Shown piece by piece: positions 51,495 through 62,236 of a stretch of 64,000 nucleotides of DNA. Position numbers and translations under genes: made by a program. Every line of letters begins with the position of its first letter. Positions within the stretch are counted from its first letter, which is position 1. This DNA comes from Streptomyces sp. NBC_00271 (GTDB lineage: Bacteria; Actinomycetota; Actinomycetes; Streptomycetales; Streptomycetaceae). The stretch spans positions 6,758,001 to 6,822,000 of the forward strand of contig NZ_CP108070.1 of assembly GCF_036178845.1 (NCBI RefSeq), written 5' to 3'. The notes beneath the pieces were generated by a model. It was not told the origin of the DNA and searched no databases. It was given only the letters and a program-made list of their open reading frames with translations.

Positions 51495-52841
51495 ATGTCC
51501 AGTGCCCGTCAGCACGCAGATTTCGAGTCTTGGGGAGACCCCGCCGTGACCGAGCCCCAACCCCTCTCCGAAAACACCGCAGATGTGATCGTCGTCGGGG
51601 CTGGACCAGCCGGTTCCACGACCGCGTACTACCTGGCGAAGGCCGGACTCGACGTCCTGCTCCTGGAGAAGACCGCGTTCCCGAGGGAGAAGGTCTGCGG
51701 TGACGGCCTGACCCCGCGCGCCACCAAGCAGCTTGTTTCCATGGGGATCGACATCTCCGAAGAGGCCGGCTGGCTGCGCAACAAGGGCCTGCGCATCATC
51801 GGCGGCGGCGTCCGCCTCCAGCTGGACTGGCCGGATCTCGCCTCGTACCCGGACTACGGACTCGTCCGCAAGCGCGACGACTTCGACGAGCAGCTGGCCC
51901 GGCAGGCGCAGAAGGCGGGCGCGCGGCTGTACGAGCGCTGCAACGTCGGCGCCCCCATCATCGACGACCGCACCGGCCGCATCACGGGCGTGCACGCGAA
52001 GCTGGGCGACGCGGGGGAGAAGCGCGAGGTCACCTTCCACGCGCCGCTGGTCGTCGCCGCCGACGGCAACTCCACCCGCCTGTCCCTGGCGATGGGCCTG
52101 CACCGCCGCGAGGACCGCCCGATGGGTGTCGCGGTCCGTACGTACTTCACGTCCCCGCGCCACGAGGACGACTACCTGGAGTCCTGGCTGGAGCTGTGGG
52201 ACCGCCGGGGCGCCGAGGACCGTCTGCTGCCCGGCTACGGCTGGATCTTCGGCATGGGCGACGGCACCTCGAACGTCGGCCTCGGCGTGCTCAACACCTC
52301 CGACTCCTTCAAGGAGCTGGACTGGCGCGAGGTCCTGAAGGCCTGGTGCGCGTCCATGCCGGAGGACTGGGGCTACACGCCGGAGAACATGACCGGCCCG
52401 ATCCGCGGTGCCGCCCTCCCCATGGCCTTCAACCGCCAACCGCACTACACCAAGGGTCTGCTGCTGGTCGGCGACGCCGGCGGCCTGGTCAACCCCTTCA
52501 ACGGCGAGGGCATCGCCTACGCCATGGAGTCGGGCCAGATCGCCGCGGACGTCATCGTGCAGGCCCACGCCCGCTCGACGCCCACCCAGCGAGAACTGGC
52601 CCTCCAGCGCTACCCCCGTGTCCTCAAGGACACCTACGGCGGCTACTACACCCTCGGCCGCGCCTTCGTGAAGCTCATCGGCAACCCGAAGGTCATGAAG
52701 ATCGCGGCCCAGCGCGGCCTGACCCACCCGCTCCTGATGAAGTTCACCCTCAAGATGCTCGCGAACCTCACGGACCCGACCGGCGGCGACGCGATGGACC
52801 GCATCATCAACGGCCTCTCGAAGGTGGCGCCGAAGTCCTGA
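51495..52841 (+). CDS. Geranylgeranyl/menaquinone reductase-type flavoprotein, 448 aa
   Basis: FAD enzyme with DVIVVGAGPAGSTTAYYLAKAG (dinucleotide loop), VCGDGLTPRATKQL with the conserved CGDG, and LLLVGDAGGLVNPFNGEGIAYAMESG. It reduces double bonds in isoprenoid chains. Between menG and nuo it is most likely the enzyme that saturates menaquinone tail units (MenJ type), which fits MK-9(H) quinones of streptomycetes. The ATG at 51495 is used; the GTG at 51546 (VTEPQPLSENT) is an alternative that shortens it by 17 residues. Confidence 0.88.
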   Translation: MSSARQHADFESWGDPAVTEPQPLSENTADVIVVGAGPAGSTTAYYLAKAGLDVLLLEKTAFPREKVCGDGLTPRATKQLVSMGIDISEEAGWLRNKGLRIIGGGVRLQLDWPDLASYPDYGLVRKRDDFDEQLARQAQKAGARLYERCNVGAPIIDDRTGRITGVHAKLGDAGEKREVTFHAPLVVAADGNSTRLSLAMGLHRREDRPMGVAVRTYFTSPRHEDDYLESWLELWDRRGAEDRLLPGYGWIFGMGDGTSNVGLGVLNTSDSFKELDWREVLKAWCASMPEDWGYTPENMTGPIRGAALPMAFNRQPHYTKGLLLVGDAGGLVNPFNGEGIAYAMESGQIAADVIVQAHARSTPTQRELALQRYPRVLKDTYGGYYTLGRAFVKLIGNPKVMKIAAQRGLTHPLLMKFTLKMLANLTDPTGGDAMDRIINGLSKVAPKS

Positions 52842-52914
52842 CGCCTTCACGGGGTCGCCCGGGGGCCCGGGCGGCCTCCGGGGACGCTCTCGCCCTCCCC
52901 GGGACAGCACGACG

Positions 52915-52942
52915 AGGCCGCCACCCACTCGGGTGGCGGCCT
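52915..52942. terminator. Bidirectional hairpin terminator
   Basis: AGGCCGCCACCC (52915-52926), loop ACTC, GGGTGGCGGCCT (52931-52942), then TC, between the convergent reductase and NlpC/P60 genes. Confidence 0.9.
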
Positions 52943-52973
52943 TCATGCCGTATGACTCACAAGGTCCCGCGAC

Positions 52974-53789
52974 TCAGAGAACGCGCACCGCGCCCGTGGC
53001 CGGGTAGCCCGAAAGGTTCTGAATCACCACACCCTTGGAGGGGTTGGCCGCGTCCAGGTACTGGCCGTTACCGATGTACACACCCACGTGGTACGCCGAA
53101 CCGGCCGAACCCCAGTACAGGATGTCGCCGACCTGGATGTTGGACAGCGAGACCGGCGTACCGGACGTCGACTGGTCCTGCGAGACGCGCGGCAGGTCGA
53201 CACCGACCTGCCGGAACGCCGCCTGCACGAGGCCGGAGCAGTCCCACGCGTTGGGGCCCGTACCGCCCATCACGTAGGCGTCGCCGACCTGAGCCTTGAG
53301 GAAGGCGATGACGGTGGCGACACTGCCGCTGGCCGGGGCGGAGACGGACGAACTCGAGGAGCCCGAGGAGCCCGCGGAGCTGGACAGGACGGTCCGCGTG
53401 GACGACCGGGAGGCGGCCTGGGCGGCCGCGGCCTTTCGCGCGTCCTCGGCCTTCTTCTTGGCCTCGGCCTTCTTCTTGGCGTCCGCGAGGTCCGCCTTGG
53501 CCTGCTTCGCGGCCTTTGCGGCGGCCGCGTCGCGCTCGGCCTGCAGCTCGTAGTTCGCGGCTGCCTGCTGCGTGGCGTCCGCGGACTGCGCCAACTGAGT
53601 GGCCAGGTCGGCCGTCAGGGTGGGCAGTTCGAGGGTCTGAGTAACGGGCTCGGCAGCGTTCGCCGAACCAGCCGCACCGGCCACGGCCAAGGTGCTGAGA
53701 ACACCACCGGCAACTCCGGCGCGCATCGCTAGCGTCGAAGCGTTGCGGCGGGGCTTCCGGTGGTTGCGTATGTGAGCGGTGTGGGACAT
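52974..53789 (-). CDS. Secreted NlpC/P60 peptidoglycan hydrolase, 271 aa
   Basis: The signal ends after GAAGSANA (about residue 46). A coiled-coil-like Ala/Lys region (about 60-128) and a Ser-rich linker precede the NlpC/P60 domain with C184 (NAWDCSGLVQAAF) and H234 (GSAYHVGVYIG) of the catalytic triad; it cuts cell-wall stem peptides. The ATG at 53787-53789 is chosen over one 19 residues earlier because a RKPRRN-type signal start follows. It is divergent from nuoA, and a Crp-like site lies between them. Confidence 0.9.
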   Translation of the reverse strand: MSHTAHIRNHRKPRRNASTLAMRAGVAGGVLSTLAVAGAAGSANAAEPVTQTLELPTLTADLATQLAQSADATQQAAANYELQAERDAAAAKAAKQAKADLADAKKKAEAKKKAEDARKAAAAQAASRSSTRTVLSSSAGSSGSSSSSVSAPASGSVATVIAFLKAQVGDAYVMGGTGPNAWDCSGLVQAAFRQVGVDLPRVSQDQSTSGTPVSLSNIQVGDILYWGSAGSAYHVGVYIGNGQYLDAANPSKGVVIQNLSGYPATGAVRVL

Positions 53790-54028
53790 GGGTACAACCG
53801 GTATCAGGGACTCCCTCATACCTTCAAGAAACGTGTGGTGCGCCACAGTTGTTCAATCCGCGGCCGAATCCACGGCGCGTCACTTCTTATTGACGCCGTA
53901 ACGGGCATTCCGGACAGAGATGATCAAGCCTGTGATCATGCGCTTTCCGCATTACGTCCGAATTGCCCTCTGCTTACCATTGGTTGCAGCCTGTGGCCAA
54001 GGCCGGCTTATCTGACCCATAGGTGGAT

Positions 54029-54042
54029 GTGACACAGGTCAC
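54029..54042. promoter_or_regulatory. Crp-like site
   Basis: GTGACACAGGTCAC is a perfect palindrome of GTGAC with a 4-bp spacer. It matches the Streptomyces Crp pattern GTG(N6)GNCAC as I recall it. It lies 240 bp upstream of the NlpC/P60 ATG. Confidence 0.45.
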
Positions 54043-54398
54043 GGAACGGTCACCGGGTCGGCGGCGTCTCGCGCGCACCTCTCGACTGCCCCGCGCTCGT
54101 GAACGCATGCACGCGCCGATGCCCGTCCACATCCGTCCACACCCCTCCCCCTGATGTGTGAACGCGCTCCTCTATCAAGCCCCCACGTCCAGCACCAATT
54201 TGCATGCGTCGGAAGTCTCTTGATATGGAGACGCCGCCCCGGACCTGTGATGACGAGCGGAAATGTCACATCTCGTGATCGCGCGGACGCTTCGCGTATG
54301 AAGATCACTGCTCATCCGACTTCATGATCCTTCGTCAGGTGGTGGAGATCACAAAGCTTGTGCAATACCCCGTGTCGCAGATCACAGACCGGCGGGCA

Positions 54399-54404
54399 TA
54401 AGAT
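54399..54404 (+). promoter_or_regulatory. Possible nuoA -10 element
   Basis: TAAGAT is close to the TANNNT of housekeeping Streptomyces promoters and lies 17 bp before the Rex-like operator. No clear -35 is seen. Confidence 0.4.
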
Positions 54405-54420
54405 GCGAGGCAGTTGGGCT

Positions 54421-54436
54421 TGTGACCTGCTTCACA
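54421..54436. promoter_or_regulatory. Rex-type operator upstream of nuoA
   Basis: TGTGACCTGCTTCACA matches the S. coelicolor Rex operator TGTGAACNNNTTCACA at every fixed base except one (A to C at position 6). It is 109 bp upstream of the nuoA GTG and just after a -10-like box. Rex senses the NADH/NAD+ ratio and represses nuo in Streptomyces. Confidence 0.8.
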
Positions 54437-54544
54437 TGTACGCGATCTTCGTCGGGACGCACGGGGTTCGTGGGACGGGTGGGGCGGAAGTGCTTGCCTG
54501 ACGCAACCGCCAGCAGTCAGTGCCGACTGAGAGGAGCGAGGAGC

Positions 54545-54904
54545 GTGAACGCGTATGCGCCGATCCTCGTACTGGGAGCCCTCGGGGCAGGCTTTGCGAT
54601 CTTCTCCGTGGTCATGGCCACGCTTATCGGTCCAAAGCGATACAACCGGGCCAAGCTCGAGGCCTACGAGTGCGGTATCGAGCCGACCCCCACGCCGGCC
54701 GGCGGCGGGCGCTTCCCCATCAAGTACTACCTGACGGCGATGCTCTTCATCGTCTTCGACATCGAGATCGTCTTCCTCTACCCCTGGGCCGTCACCTTCG
54801 ACGCCCTGGGTGTTTTCGGGCTCGTGGAGATGCTGCTCTTCGTGCTCACCGTCTTCGTCGCGTACGCGTACGTATGGCGGCGCGGCGGCCTGGAATGGGA
54901 CTGA
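54545..54904 (+). CDS. nuoA: NADH-quinone oxidoreductase subunit A, 119 aa
   Basis: Membrane subunit of complex I with three helices; the conserved KLEAYECGIEPTPTP loop carries the key Cys and Glu, and FIVFDIEIVFLYPWA is the typical second helix. The GTG at 54545 follows GAGGAGCGAGGAG. First gene of the nuo operon; the Rex-type site lies in its leader. Confidence 0.96.
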   Translation: MNAYAPILVLGALGAGFAIFSVVMATLIGPKRYNRAKLEAYECGIEPTPTPAGGGRFPIKYYLTAMLFIVFDIEIVFLYPWAVTFDALGVFGLVEMLLFVLTVFVAYAYVWRRGGLEWD

Positions 54905-54918
54905 GGGGCCTTTAAGAC

Positions 54919-55473
54919 ATGGGACTCGAAGAAAAGCTGCCGAGCGGATTCCTGCTGACCACCGTCGAGCAGGCCGCGGGCTGGGTGCGTAAGGCGTCCG
55001 TCTTCCCCGCCACGTTCGGACTCGCCTGCTGCGCCATCGAGATGATGACGACCGGCGCGGGCCGCTACGACCTCGCGCGCTTCGGCATGGAGGTCTTCCG
55101 CGGTTCACCGCGCCAGGCCGACCTCATGATCGTCGCCGGCCGCGTCAGCCAGAAGATGGCGCCGGTGCTGCGGCAGGTCTATGACCAGATGCCCAACCCC
55201 AAGTGGGTGATCTCCATGGGGGTCTGTGCCTCATCGGGCGGAATGTTCAACAACTACGCCATTGTGCAGGGCGTCGACCACATCGTCCCGGTCGACATCT
55301 ATTTGCCCGGCTGTCCGCCGCGGCCCGAGATGCTGATCGACGCGATCCTCAAGCTCCACCAGAAGATCCAGACCTCCAAGCTCGGTGTGAACGCCGAGGA
55401 GGCGGCCCGCGAGGCGGAGGAAGCGGCGCTCAAGGCGCTCCCCACCATCGAGATGAAGGGCCTGCTGCGGTGA
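54919..55473 (+). CDS. nuoB: NADH-quinone oxidoreductase subunit B, 184 aa
   Basis: Peripheral subunit carrying the N2 [4Fe-4S] cluster. The ligands are the vicinal CC in [11 protein letters not shown], the Cys in [10 protein letters not shown] and the Cys in [11 protein letters not shown]2 passes electrons to menaquinone at the NuoD interface. The stop overlaps the nuoC GTG by 4 bp. Confidence 0.97.
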   Translation: MGLEEKLPSGFLLTTVEQAAGWVRKASVFPATFGLACCAIEMMTTGAGRYDLARFGMEVFRGSPRQADLMIVAGRVSQKMAPVLRQVYDQMPNPKWVISMGVCASSGGMFNNYAIVQGVDHIVPVDIYLPGCPPRPEMLIDAILKLHQKIQTSKLGVNAEEAAREAEEAALKALPTIEMKGLLR

Positions 55474-56210
55474 GTGACGCGAACGGCAACGGGGTGAACC
55501 CCGAGAAGGACCTCGGCGCCTCGAACCTCCCCGGCCAGCGCGGCGAGGGCGGCGAGGAGATCCGCGTCCAGCGCGGCATGTTCGGCGCCAACAACGGCGG
55601 CGACACCACCGGCTACGGAGGCCTGGTCCGCTCCGTCCGGCTCCCCGGTCCGGCCACCCGCCCCTACGGCGGCTGGTTCGACGAGGTCGCCGACGAGCTG
55701 GAAGGCGCCCTGGAGGAACAGGGACTCGTCCCCGACAACGCCATCGAGAAGACGATCGTCGACCGCGACGAGCTCACCTTCCACATCGAACGCGAGTACC
55801 TGGTCCGGGTCGCCCAGACCCTCCGCGACGACCCGGCCCTGCGCTTCGAACTGTGCACGGGTGTGAGCGGAGTGCACTACCCCAGCGACAAGGGCCGGGA
55901 GCTGCACGCCGTCTACCACCTGCGCTCGATCACCCACAACCGGCTGATCCGCCTCGAAGTCAGCACCCCCGACGCCGACCCGCACGTCCCCTCGCTCGTC
56001 TCCGTCTACCCGACGAACGACTGGCACGAGCGCGAGACGTACGACTTCTTCGGCCTGATCTTCGACGGCCACCCGGCACTGACGCGGATCATGATGCCGG
56101 ACGACTGGCAGGGCCACCCGCAGCGCAAGGACTACCCCCTCGGTGGCATCCCCATCGAGTACAAGGGCGCCCAGATCCCTGCTCCGGACCAGCGGAGGTC
56201 GTACTCATGA
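55470..56210 (+). CDS. nuoC: NADH-quinone oxidoreductase subunit C, 246 aa
   Basis: The 30-kDa peripheral subunit: [33 protein letters not shown] and the signature [22 protein letters not shown], with [17 protein letters not shown]. The N-terminal 75 residues form an actinobacterial extension. The GTG at 55470 overlaps nuoB, and its TGA overlaps the nuoD ATG. Confidence 0.96.
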   Translation: MSDANGNGVNPEKDLGASNLPGQRGEGGEEIRVQRGMFGANNGGDTTGYGGLVRSVRLPGPATRPYGGWFDEVADELEGALEEQGLVPDNAIEKTIVDRDELTFHIEREYLVRVAQTLRDDPALRFELCTGVSGVHYPSDKGRELHAVYHLRSITHNRLIRLEVSTPDADPHVPSLVSVYPTNDWHERETYDFFGLIFDGHPALTRIMMPDDWQGHPQRKDYPLGGIPIEYKGAQIPAPDQRRSYS

Positions 56211-57550
56211 GCACGCAGACCCCTTCTTCCGGCGCGTCCGCCGCGGCGGCGCGGGAGACGACCGAGGGCACCGTATATACGGTCACCGGTGGCGACTGGG
56301 ACGAGATCGCCCAGTCCGCGGCGAAGTCCGACGACGAACGCATCATCGTCAACATGGGCCCGCAGCACCCGTCCACCCACGGCGTGCTCCGGCTCATCCT
56401 GGAGATCGACGGTGAGACGGTCACCGAGGCCCGCTGCGGCATCGGCTACCTCCACACCGGCATCGAGAAGAACCTCGAGTTCCGCACGTGGACCCAGGGC
56501 ACCACGTTCGTGACGCGCATGGACTATCTGACGCCGTTCTTCAACGAGACGGCCTACTGCCTCGCCGTCGAGAAGCTCCTCGGCATCGAGGACCAGATCC
56601 CCGACCGCGCCTCGATCATCCGCGTCCTGCTGATGGAGCTGAACCGACTCTCCTCCCATCTGGTGTGCATCGCCACCGGAGGCATGGAACTCGGCGCCAC
56701 CACGATCATGATCTACGGGTTCCGTGATCGCGAACTCATTCTCGACATCTACGAGCTGATCACCGGCCTGCGGATGAACCACGCGTACATCCGCCCCGGC
56801 GGACTCGCCCAGGACCTGCCGCCCGGCGCGGTGGACCAGATCCGCGAGTTCGTGAAGAAGATGCACAAGAACCTTCCCGAGTACGACAAGCTCGCCACCG
56901 GGAACCCCATCTTCAAGGCACGTATGCAGGACGTCGGCTACCTCGACCTGGCCGGCTGCATGGCCCTCGGCGCCACCGGCCCGATCCTGCGCTCCGCGGG
57001 CCTGCCGCACGACCTGCGCAAGGCCCAGCCGTACTGCGGCTACGAGACGTACGACTTCGAGATCCCGACCGCCGACACCTGCGACTCCTACGGGCGCTTC
57101 CTGATCCGCCTGGAGGAAATGCGCCAGTCGCTGCACATCGTCGAGCAGTGCCTGGACCGGCTGCAGCCCGGCCCGGTCATGGTCGCCGACAAGAAGATCG
57201 CCTGGCCGGCCCAGCTCGCACTGGGCCCCGACGGTCTCGGCAACTCCCTCGACCACATCAAGAAGATCATGGGCACCTCCATGGAGGCCCTGATCCACCA
57301 CTTCAAGCTGGTGACCGAGGGCTTCCGCGTCCCGCCGGGACAGACGTACGCGGCGGTCGAGTCGCCCAAGGGCGAGCTCGGGGTGCACGCCGTGTCCGAC
57401 GGAGGCACCCGCCCCTACCGGGTCCACTTCCGCGACCCGTCCTTCACCAATCTGCAGGCCATGGCGGCGATGTGCGAGGGCGGCCAGGTCGCCGACGTCA
57501 TCGTCGCCGTCGCGTCCATCGACCCCGTGATGGGAGGCGTCGACCGGTGA
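56207..57550 (+). CDS. nuoD: NADH-quinone oxidoreductase subunit D, 447 aa
   Basis: The 49-kDa subunit that lines the quinone site. Features are [20 protein letters not shown] with the conserved His, [34 protein letters not shown] and the C-terminal DPVMGGVDR. An N-terminal extension of about 45 residues precedes it. ATGA and GTGA overlaps link it to nuoC and nuoE. Confidence 0.97.
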   Translation: MSTQTPSSGASAAAARETTEGTVYTVTGGDWDEIAQSAAKSDDERIIVNMGPQHPSTHGVLRLILEIDGETVTEARCGIGYLHTGIEKNLEFRTWTQGTTFVTRMDYLTPFFNETAYCLAVEKLLGIEDQIPDRASIIRVLLMELNRLSSHLVCIATGGMELGATTIMIYGFRDRELILDIYELITGLRMNHAYIRPGGLAQDLPPGAVDQIREFVKKMHKNLPEYDKLATGNPIFKARMQDVGYLDLAGCMALGATGPILRSAGLPHDLRKAQPYCGYETYDFEIPTADTCDSYGRFLIRLEEMRQSLHIVEQCLDRLQPGPVMVADKKIAWPAQLALGPDGLGNSLDHIKKIMGTSMEALIHHFKLVTEGFRVPPGQTYAAVESPKGELGVHAVSDGGTRPYRVHFRDPSFTNLQAMAAMCEGGQVADVIVAVASIDPVMGGVDR

Positions 57551-58389
57551 CCACCACCCCCGAGGGCGTCAGCCTGGGCATGCCCCAACTGCCCGCGCCC
57601 GACTATCCGGACGACGTCCGAGCCCGGCTCGAGGCGGACGCGCGCGAGATCGTCGCCCGCTACCCGGACTCCCGTTCGGCGCTCCTTCCGCTGCTGCATC
57701 TCGTGCAGTCGGAGGAGGGCCATGTCACGCGCACGGGGCAGCGGTTCTGCGCGGACGTACTGAACCTGACCACGGCCGAGGTCACCGCTGTCGCGACCTT
57801 CTACTCGATGTACCGGCGCAAGCCGAGCGGTGACTACCAGGTGGGTGTGTGCACCAACACCCTGTGCGCGGTCATGGGCGGCGACGCGATCTTCGAGGCC
57901 CTGCAGGACCACCTGGGCGTCGGCAACGGCGAGACCACCGACGACGGCAAGGTCACGCTGGAGCACATCGAGTGCAACGCGGCCTGCGACTTCGCACCGG
58001 TCGTGATGGTCAACTGGGAGTTCTTCGACAACCAGACCGTGGCCTCCGCGAAGCGCCTCGTGGACGACCTGCGCACGGGAGCACAGGTCGCACCCACCCG
58101 CGGCGCCCCCTTGTGCACCTTCAAGGACACCGCGCGGATCCTGGCGGGCTTCCCCGACGAGCGCGAGGGAGCCGTGGAGGCGGGCGGCAGCGCGGGCCCC
58201 GCCTCACTGATCGGTCTCCGCCTGGCCAAGGGGGAGAGCGTGCACGCGCGCGTGGTCCACCCACGAGGCGGCCGGGCACCGCAGGACCAGCCGCCGGCCG
58301 AGCACCTGAGCTCGCACGACGCGCCGCAGGAGACATCGGCCTCCGATCCGTCGCACCCGGCAGGTCCCGCAGCCGAGGAGGGGGAGTGA
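57547..58389 (+). CDS. nuoE: NADH-quinone oxidoreductase subunit E, 280 aa
   Basis: The 24-kDa [2Fe-2S] subunit. The four ligands are in [13 protein letters not shown] and [17 protein letters not shown]. At 280 residues it is well over the about 160-190 residues of most bacterial NuoE; the extra C-terminal 80 residues (from about 200) are Pro/Glu/Ser-rich and probably disordered. The GTG at 57547 overlaps nuoD. Confidence 0.95.
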   Translation: MTTTPEGVSLGMPQLPAPDYPDDVRARLEADAREIVARYPDSRSALLPLLHLVQSEEGHVTRTGQRFCADVLNLTTAEVTAVATFYSMYRRKPSGDYQVGVCTNTLCAVMGGDAIFEALQDHLGVGNGETTDDGKVTLEHIECNAACDFAPVVMVNWEFFDNQTVASAKRLVDDLRTGAQVAPTRGAPLCTFKDTARILAGFPDEREGAVEAGGSAGPASLIGLRLAKGESVHARVVHPRGGRAPQDQPPAEHLSSHDAPQETSASDPSHPAGPAAEEGE

Positions 58390-59735
58390 TGACGTTGGCA
58401 CCCGAGATCGACGAGACCAGCCCGGAGAAGCTGCTCGCACCCGTGCTGTCGGCCTTCTGGGACGAGGAGAAGTCCTGGTCGCTGGACGTCTACCGGAGGC
58501 ACGAGGGGTACGAGGGGCTGCGCAAGGCGCTGGCCATGTCGCCGGACGACCTGATCGCGTACGTCAAGGACTCCGGTCTGCGCGGCCGGGGCGGCGCGGG
58601 ATTCCCCACCGGAATGAAGTGGCAGTTCATTCCTCAGGGCGATGGCAAACCTCACTATCTAGTTGTCAACGCCGACGAATCGGAACCGGGAACCTGCAAG
58701 GACATCCCGCTCCTCTTCGCGAACCCGCACAGCCTCATCGAGGGCATTGTGATCGCGTGTTATGCCATCCGGTCTTCGCATGCGTTCATCTATCTCCGCG
58801 GTGAAGTCGTCCCCGTGTTGCGGCGGTTGCACGAGGCCGTTCGAGAGGCCTACGCGGCGGGCTACCTGGGCGAGAACATCCTCGGCAGCGGACTCGACCT
58901 CAAACTCACCGTGCACGCGGGCGCGGGCGCGTACATCTGCGGTGAGGAGACCGCACTGCTCGACTCGCTCGAAGGCCGCCGTGGTCAACCGCGGCTCCGT
59001 CCCCCCTTCCCAGCCGTCGCGGGCCTCTACGCGTGCCCGACTGTGGTGAATAACGTCGAGTCGATCGCGTCAGTTCCCGCAATCCTCCGAAAAGGCAAGG
59101 AATGGTTCAGGTCGATGGGCAGCGAGAAGTCCCCGGGCTTCACGCTGTACTCGCTCAGCGGCCACGTCGCCAGCCCCGGCCAGTACGAGGCTCCGCTCGG
59201 CATCACACTCCGTCAACTCCTCGAGATGAGTGGCGGGATGCGCCCCGGCCACCGATTGAAGTTCTGGACGCCGGGCGGCTCCTCGACCCCGATGTTCACC
59301 GACGAGCACCTCGACGTCCCTCTTGATTACGAAGGAGTGGGTGCCGCGGGTTCCATGCTCGGCACAAAAGCACTCCAGTGTTTCGACGAGACGACCTGCG
59401 TCGTGCGGGCGGTCACCCGGTGGACCGAGTTCTACGCCCACGAGTCCTGCGGCAAGTGCACACCCTGCCGCGAAGGGACGTACTGGCTCGTGCAGTTGCT
59501 GCGCGACATCGAGGCCGGCAAGGGAGTCATGTCGGACCTCGACAAGCTCAACGACATCGCCGACAACATCAACGGCAAGTCGTTCTGCGCCCTCGGCGAC
59601 GGCGCCGCCTCGCCGATCTTCTCCTCGCTCAAGTACTTCCGCGAGGAGTACGAGGAGCACATCACGGGCCGCGGCTGCCCCTTTGACCCGGCCAAGTCCA
59701 CGGCTTGGGCCGACCGCACGGAGGTGAACGCATGA
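58389..59735 (+). CDS. nuoF: NADH-quinone oxidoreductase subunit F, 448 aa
   Basis: The 51-kDa NADH- and FMN-binding subunit. The NADH/FMN region is [16 protein letters not shown] with [11 protein letters not shown] and [19 protein letters not shown]; the [4Fe-4S] ligands are in [14 protein letters not shown] and the later [11 protein letters not shown]. The ATG at 58389 overlaps the nuoE TGA by one base. A GTG one codon earlier is possible. Confidence 0.97.
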   Translation: MTLAPEIDETSPEKLLAPVLSAFWDEEKSWSLDVYRRHEGYEGLRKALAMSPDDLIAYVKDSGLRGRGGAGFPTGMKWQFIPQGDGKPHYLVVNADESEPGTCKDIPLLFANPHSLIEGIVIACYAIRSSHAFIYLRGEVVPVLRRLHEAVREAYAAGYLGENILGSGLDLKLTVHAGAGAYICGEETALLDSLEGRRGQPRLRPPFPAVAGLYACPTVVNNVESIASVPAILRKGKEWFRSMGSEKSPGFTLYSLSGHVASPGQYEAPLGITLRQLLEMSGGMRPGHRLKFWTPGGSSTPMFTDEHLDVPLDYEGVGAAGSMLGTKALQCFDETTCVVRAVTRWTEFYAHESCGKCTPCREGTYWLVQLLRDIEAGKGVMSDLDKLNDIADNINGKSFCALGDGAASPIFSSLKYFREEYEEHITGRGCPFDPAKSTAWADRTEVNA

Positions 59736-62236
59736 CGGTGACCACCAGCGCTCCCTCGGGAGGGGGAGAGGCGGCGGTTCCGCCGGAGGATCTCGTCTCG
59801 CTGACGATCGACGGAGCCGAGATCAGCGTGCCCAAGGGCACCCTGGTCATCCGGGCCGCCGAACAGCTCGGCATCGAAATCCCCCGCTTCTGCGACCATC
59901 CGCTGCTCGACCCGGCCGGCGCCTGCCGCCAGTGCATCGTCGAGGTCGAGGGCCAGCGCAAGCCCATGGCGTCCTGCACGATCACGTGTACGGACGGAAT
60001 GGTGGTGAAGACTCACCTCACCTCGCCCGCCGCCGAAAAGGCCCAGCACGGTGTGATGGAGCTGCTGCTCATCAACCACCCGCTGGACTGCCCGGTCTGC
60101 GACAAGGGCGGCGAGTGCCCGCTGCAGAACCAGGCGATGTCGCACGGCAACGCCGAATCCCGCTTCGAGGGCAAGAAGCGGACCTACGAGAAGCCGGTCC
60201 CGATCTCCACGCAAGTACTGCTCGACCGCGAGCGGTGCGTGCTGTGCGCCCGCTGCACCCGCTTCTCCAACCAGATCGCCGGCGACCCGATGATCGAGCT
60301 GATCGAGCGGGGCGCGCTCCAGCAGGTCGGCACCGGCGAGGGCGACCCGTTCGAGTCGTACTTCTCCGGGAACACCATCCAGATCTGCCCGGTGGGCGCG
60401 CTGACCTCGGCGGCGTATCGCTTCCGCTCGCGTCCGTTCGACCTCGTCTCCTCGCACTCGGTGTGCGAACACTGCGCGGGCGGCTGCGCGACCCGCACCG
60501 ACCACCGGCGCGGCAAGGTCATGCGGCGCCTGGCCTCCCCCGACCCCGAGGTCAACGAGGAGTGGCTCTGCGACAAGGGGCGGTTCGGATTCCGGTACGC
60601 GCAGCAGCGGGACCGGCTCGAGACACCCCTCGTAAGGGGTGAGTCGGGCGAACTGGAGCCCGCTTCCTGGCCCGAGGCCCTGGAGGCGGCGGCCCGGGGA
60701 CTGTTGGCGGCCCGCGGCCGGACCGGCGTCCTGACCGGCGGTCGTCTCACCGTCGAGGACGCCTACGCCTACAGCAAGTTCGCGCGCGTCGCCCTCGACA
60801 CGAACGACATCGACTTCCGCGCGCGCGTGCACAGCGCCGAGGAGGCCGACTTCCTGGCCTCCCGGGTCGCCGGACACGGACGGGACCTCGACGGTACGGG
60901 CCTCACCTACACCTCTTTGGAGAAGGCGCCCGCCGTCCTGCTCGTCGGCTTCGAGTCCGAGGAGGAGGCGCCCGGAGTCTTCCTGCGGCTGCGCAAGGCC
61001 TGGCGCGGACACGGACAGAAGACCTTCTCGCTCGCCACGTACGCGACACGCGGCCTGGAGAAGGCGGGCGGCACGCTGCTGCCCGCCGCGCCCGGTACCG
61101 AGACCGAGTGGCTGGACGCCCTCGCGAGCGGTGTCGGTGTGGAGGGCGACGGTGCCAGGGCCGCCGAGGCGCTGCGCGCCGAGGGCGCGGTGATCGTCGT
61201 CGGCGAGCGGCTCGCGGGCGTGGCGGGCGGTCTCACCGCCGCCGTACGGGCCGCGTCCGCGACCGGCGCCACGCTGGTGTGGATCCCGCGCCGGGCCGGG
61301 GAGCGCGGCGCGATCGAGGCGGGCGCGCTGCCGTCGCTGCTGCCGGGCGGGCGTCCGGCCACCGACCCGCGCGCGCGGGAGGAGGTCGCGACCGCCTGGG
61401 GTGTCTCCGATCTCCCGCACCGCTACGGGCGTGACACCGGCCAGATCGTCGAGGCCGCCGTCGGCGGGGAGCTGCGGGCCCTGGTGGTGGCGGGCGTGGA
61501 GGTCGCCGACCTTCCCGACCCGGCACGCGCGCGTGCGGCCCTTTCCGAAGTCGGCTTCCTGGTGTCGCTCGAACTGCGGCCCGGTGAGGTCACCGAGCAC
61601 GCGGATGTCGTCCTCCCAGTGGCCGCGGTCGCCGAGAAGGCGGGCACCTTCCTGAACTGGGAGGGCAGGGTGCGCTTCTTCGAGGCCGCGCTCAAGCCCG
61701 ACCAGATGACCCGCCGCCTGGCACCCACCGACGCGCGCGTCCTGCAGATGCTCGCCGACGCCATGGACGTACACCTGGGTCTGCCGGACCTGCGCACCAC
61801 GCGCGGGGAGCTGGACCGGCTCGGTCCCTGGGGCGGCCTGCGGGCCACCGGGCCCGTGGAGATCGCGGCATCGTTGCCGCGTCCCGCCGCGGGGGAGGCC
61901 GTGCTCGCGGGGCACCGGCTGTTGCTCGACCAGGGCCGCCTCCAGGAGGGCGACGACGCGCTCGCCGGGACCCGGCATGCCGCACGCGCGCGTGTGTCGG
62001 CCGCCACGGCCGCCGAGGCGGGCGTCAAGGAAGGCGATCTCCTCGCGGTCACCAGTAGCGCCGGAACCGTCGAACTCCCGCTGCAGATCACCGAGATGCC
62101 CGACCGAGTGGTCTGGCTCCCGCTGAACTCCACCGGAGGGGGCGTCGCCTCCGACACGGGGGCGCTGCCCGGCGCACTCGTCCGCATCGGCCCGGCGACG
62201 CTCGCCACCGAGGCCCCCAAGGAGGTGGAGGCATGA
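59732..62236 (+). CDS. nuoG: NADH-quinone oxidoreductase subunit G, 834 aa
   Basis: The large electron-wire subunit. [2Fe-2S] ligands occur in [20 protein letters not shown], the next cluster in [15 protein letters not shown], then [13 protein letters not shown], and a fourth set in [10 protein letters not shown]. The rest is a degenerate molybdopterin-type domain. The start overlaps nuoF (ATGA), and its stop overlaps nuoH (ATGA). Confidence 0.96.
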   Translation: MTVTTSAPSGGGEAAVPPEDLVSLTIDGAEISVPKGTLVIRAAEQLGIEIPRFCDHPLLDPAGACRQCIVEVEGQRKPMASCTITCTDGMVVKTHLTSPAAEKAQHGVMELLLINHPLDCPVCDKGGECPLQNQAMSHGNAESRFEGKKRTYEKPVPISTQVLLDRERCVLCARCTRFSNQIAGDPMIELIERGALQQVGTGEGDPFESYFSGNTIQICPVGALTSAAYRFRSRPFDLVSSHSVCEHCAGGCATRTDHRRGKVMRRLASPDPEVNEEWLCDKGRFGFRYAQQRDRLETPLVRGESGELEPASWPEALEAAARGLLAARGRTGVLTGGRLTVEDAYAYSKFARVALDTNDIDFRARVHSAEEADFLASRVAGHGRDLDGTGLTYTSLEKAPAVLLVGFESEEEAPGVFLRLRKAWRGHGQKTFSLATYATRGLEKAGGTLLPAAPGTETEWLDALASGVGVEGDGARAAEALRAEGAVIVVGERLAGVAGGLTAAVRAASATGATLVWIPRRAGERGAIEAGALPSLLPGGRPATDPRAREEVATAWGVSDLPHRYGRDTGQIVEAAVGGELRALVVAGVEVADLPDPARARAALSEVGFLVSLELRPGEVTEHADVVLPVAAVAEKAGTFLNWEGRVRFFEAALKPDQMTRRLAPTDARVLQMLADAMDVHLGLPDLRTTRGELDRLGPWGGLRATGPVEIAASLPRPAAGEAVLAGHRLLLDQGRLQEGDDALAGTRHAARARVSAATAAEAGVKEGDLLAVTSSAGTVELPLQITEMPDRVVWLPLNSTGGGVASDTGALPGALVRIGPATLATEAPKEVEA

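Larger units (their letters stand above)
53790..54544. other. Divergent control region of the NlpC/P60 gene and nuo operon
   Basis: No gene in 755 bp. From left: a region just upstream of the NlpC/P60 gene with no clear signal; a Crp-like GTGACACAGGTCAC (54029-54042); a stretch (54200-54400) with GATCACA-type repeats; a -10-like TAAGAT (54399-54404); and a Rex-type operator (54421-54436). The nuoA leader runs to 54544. I looked for a c-di-AMP riboswitch in the NlpC leader and saw none. Confidence 0.6.

Noticed and set aside
53790..54300. A c-di-AMP (ydaO-type) riboswitch before the NlpC/P60 gene
   Set aside because: Such switches often precede wall hydrolase genes in actinomycetes, but the leader lacks the conserved motifs on the minus strand.
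59432..61978. Long minus-strand open frame opposite nuoF and nuoG
   Set aside because: Antisense shadow of nuoG; no family signature and no ribosome site.
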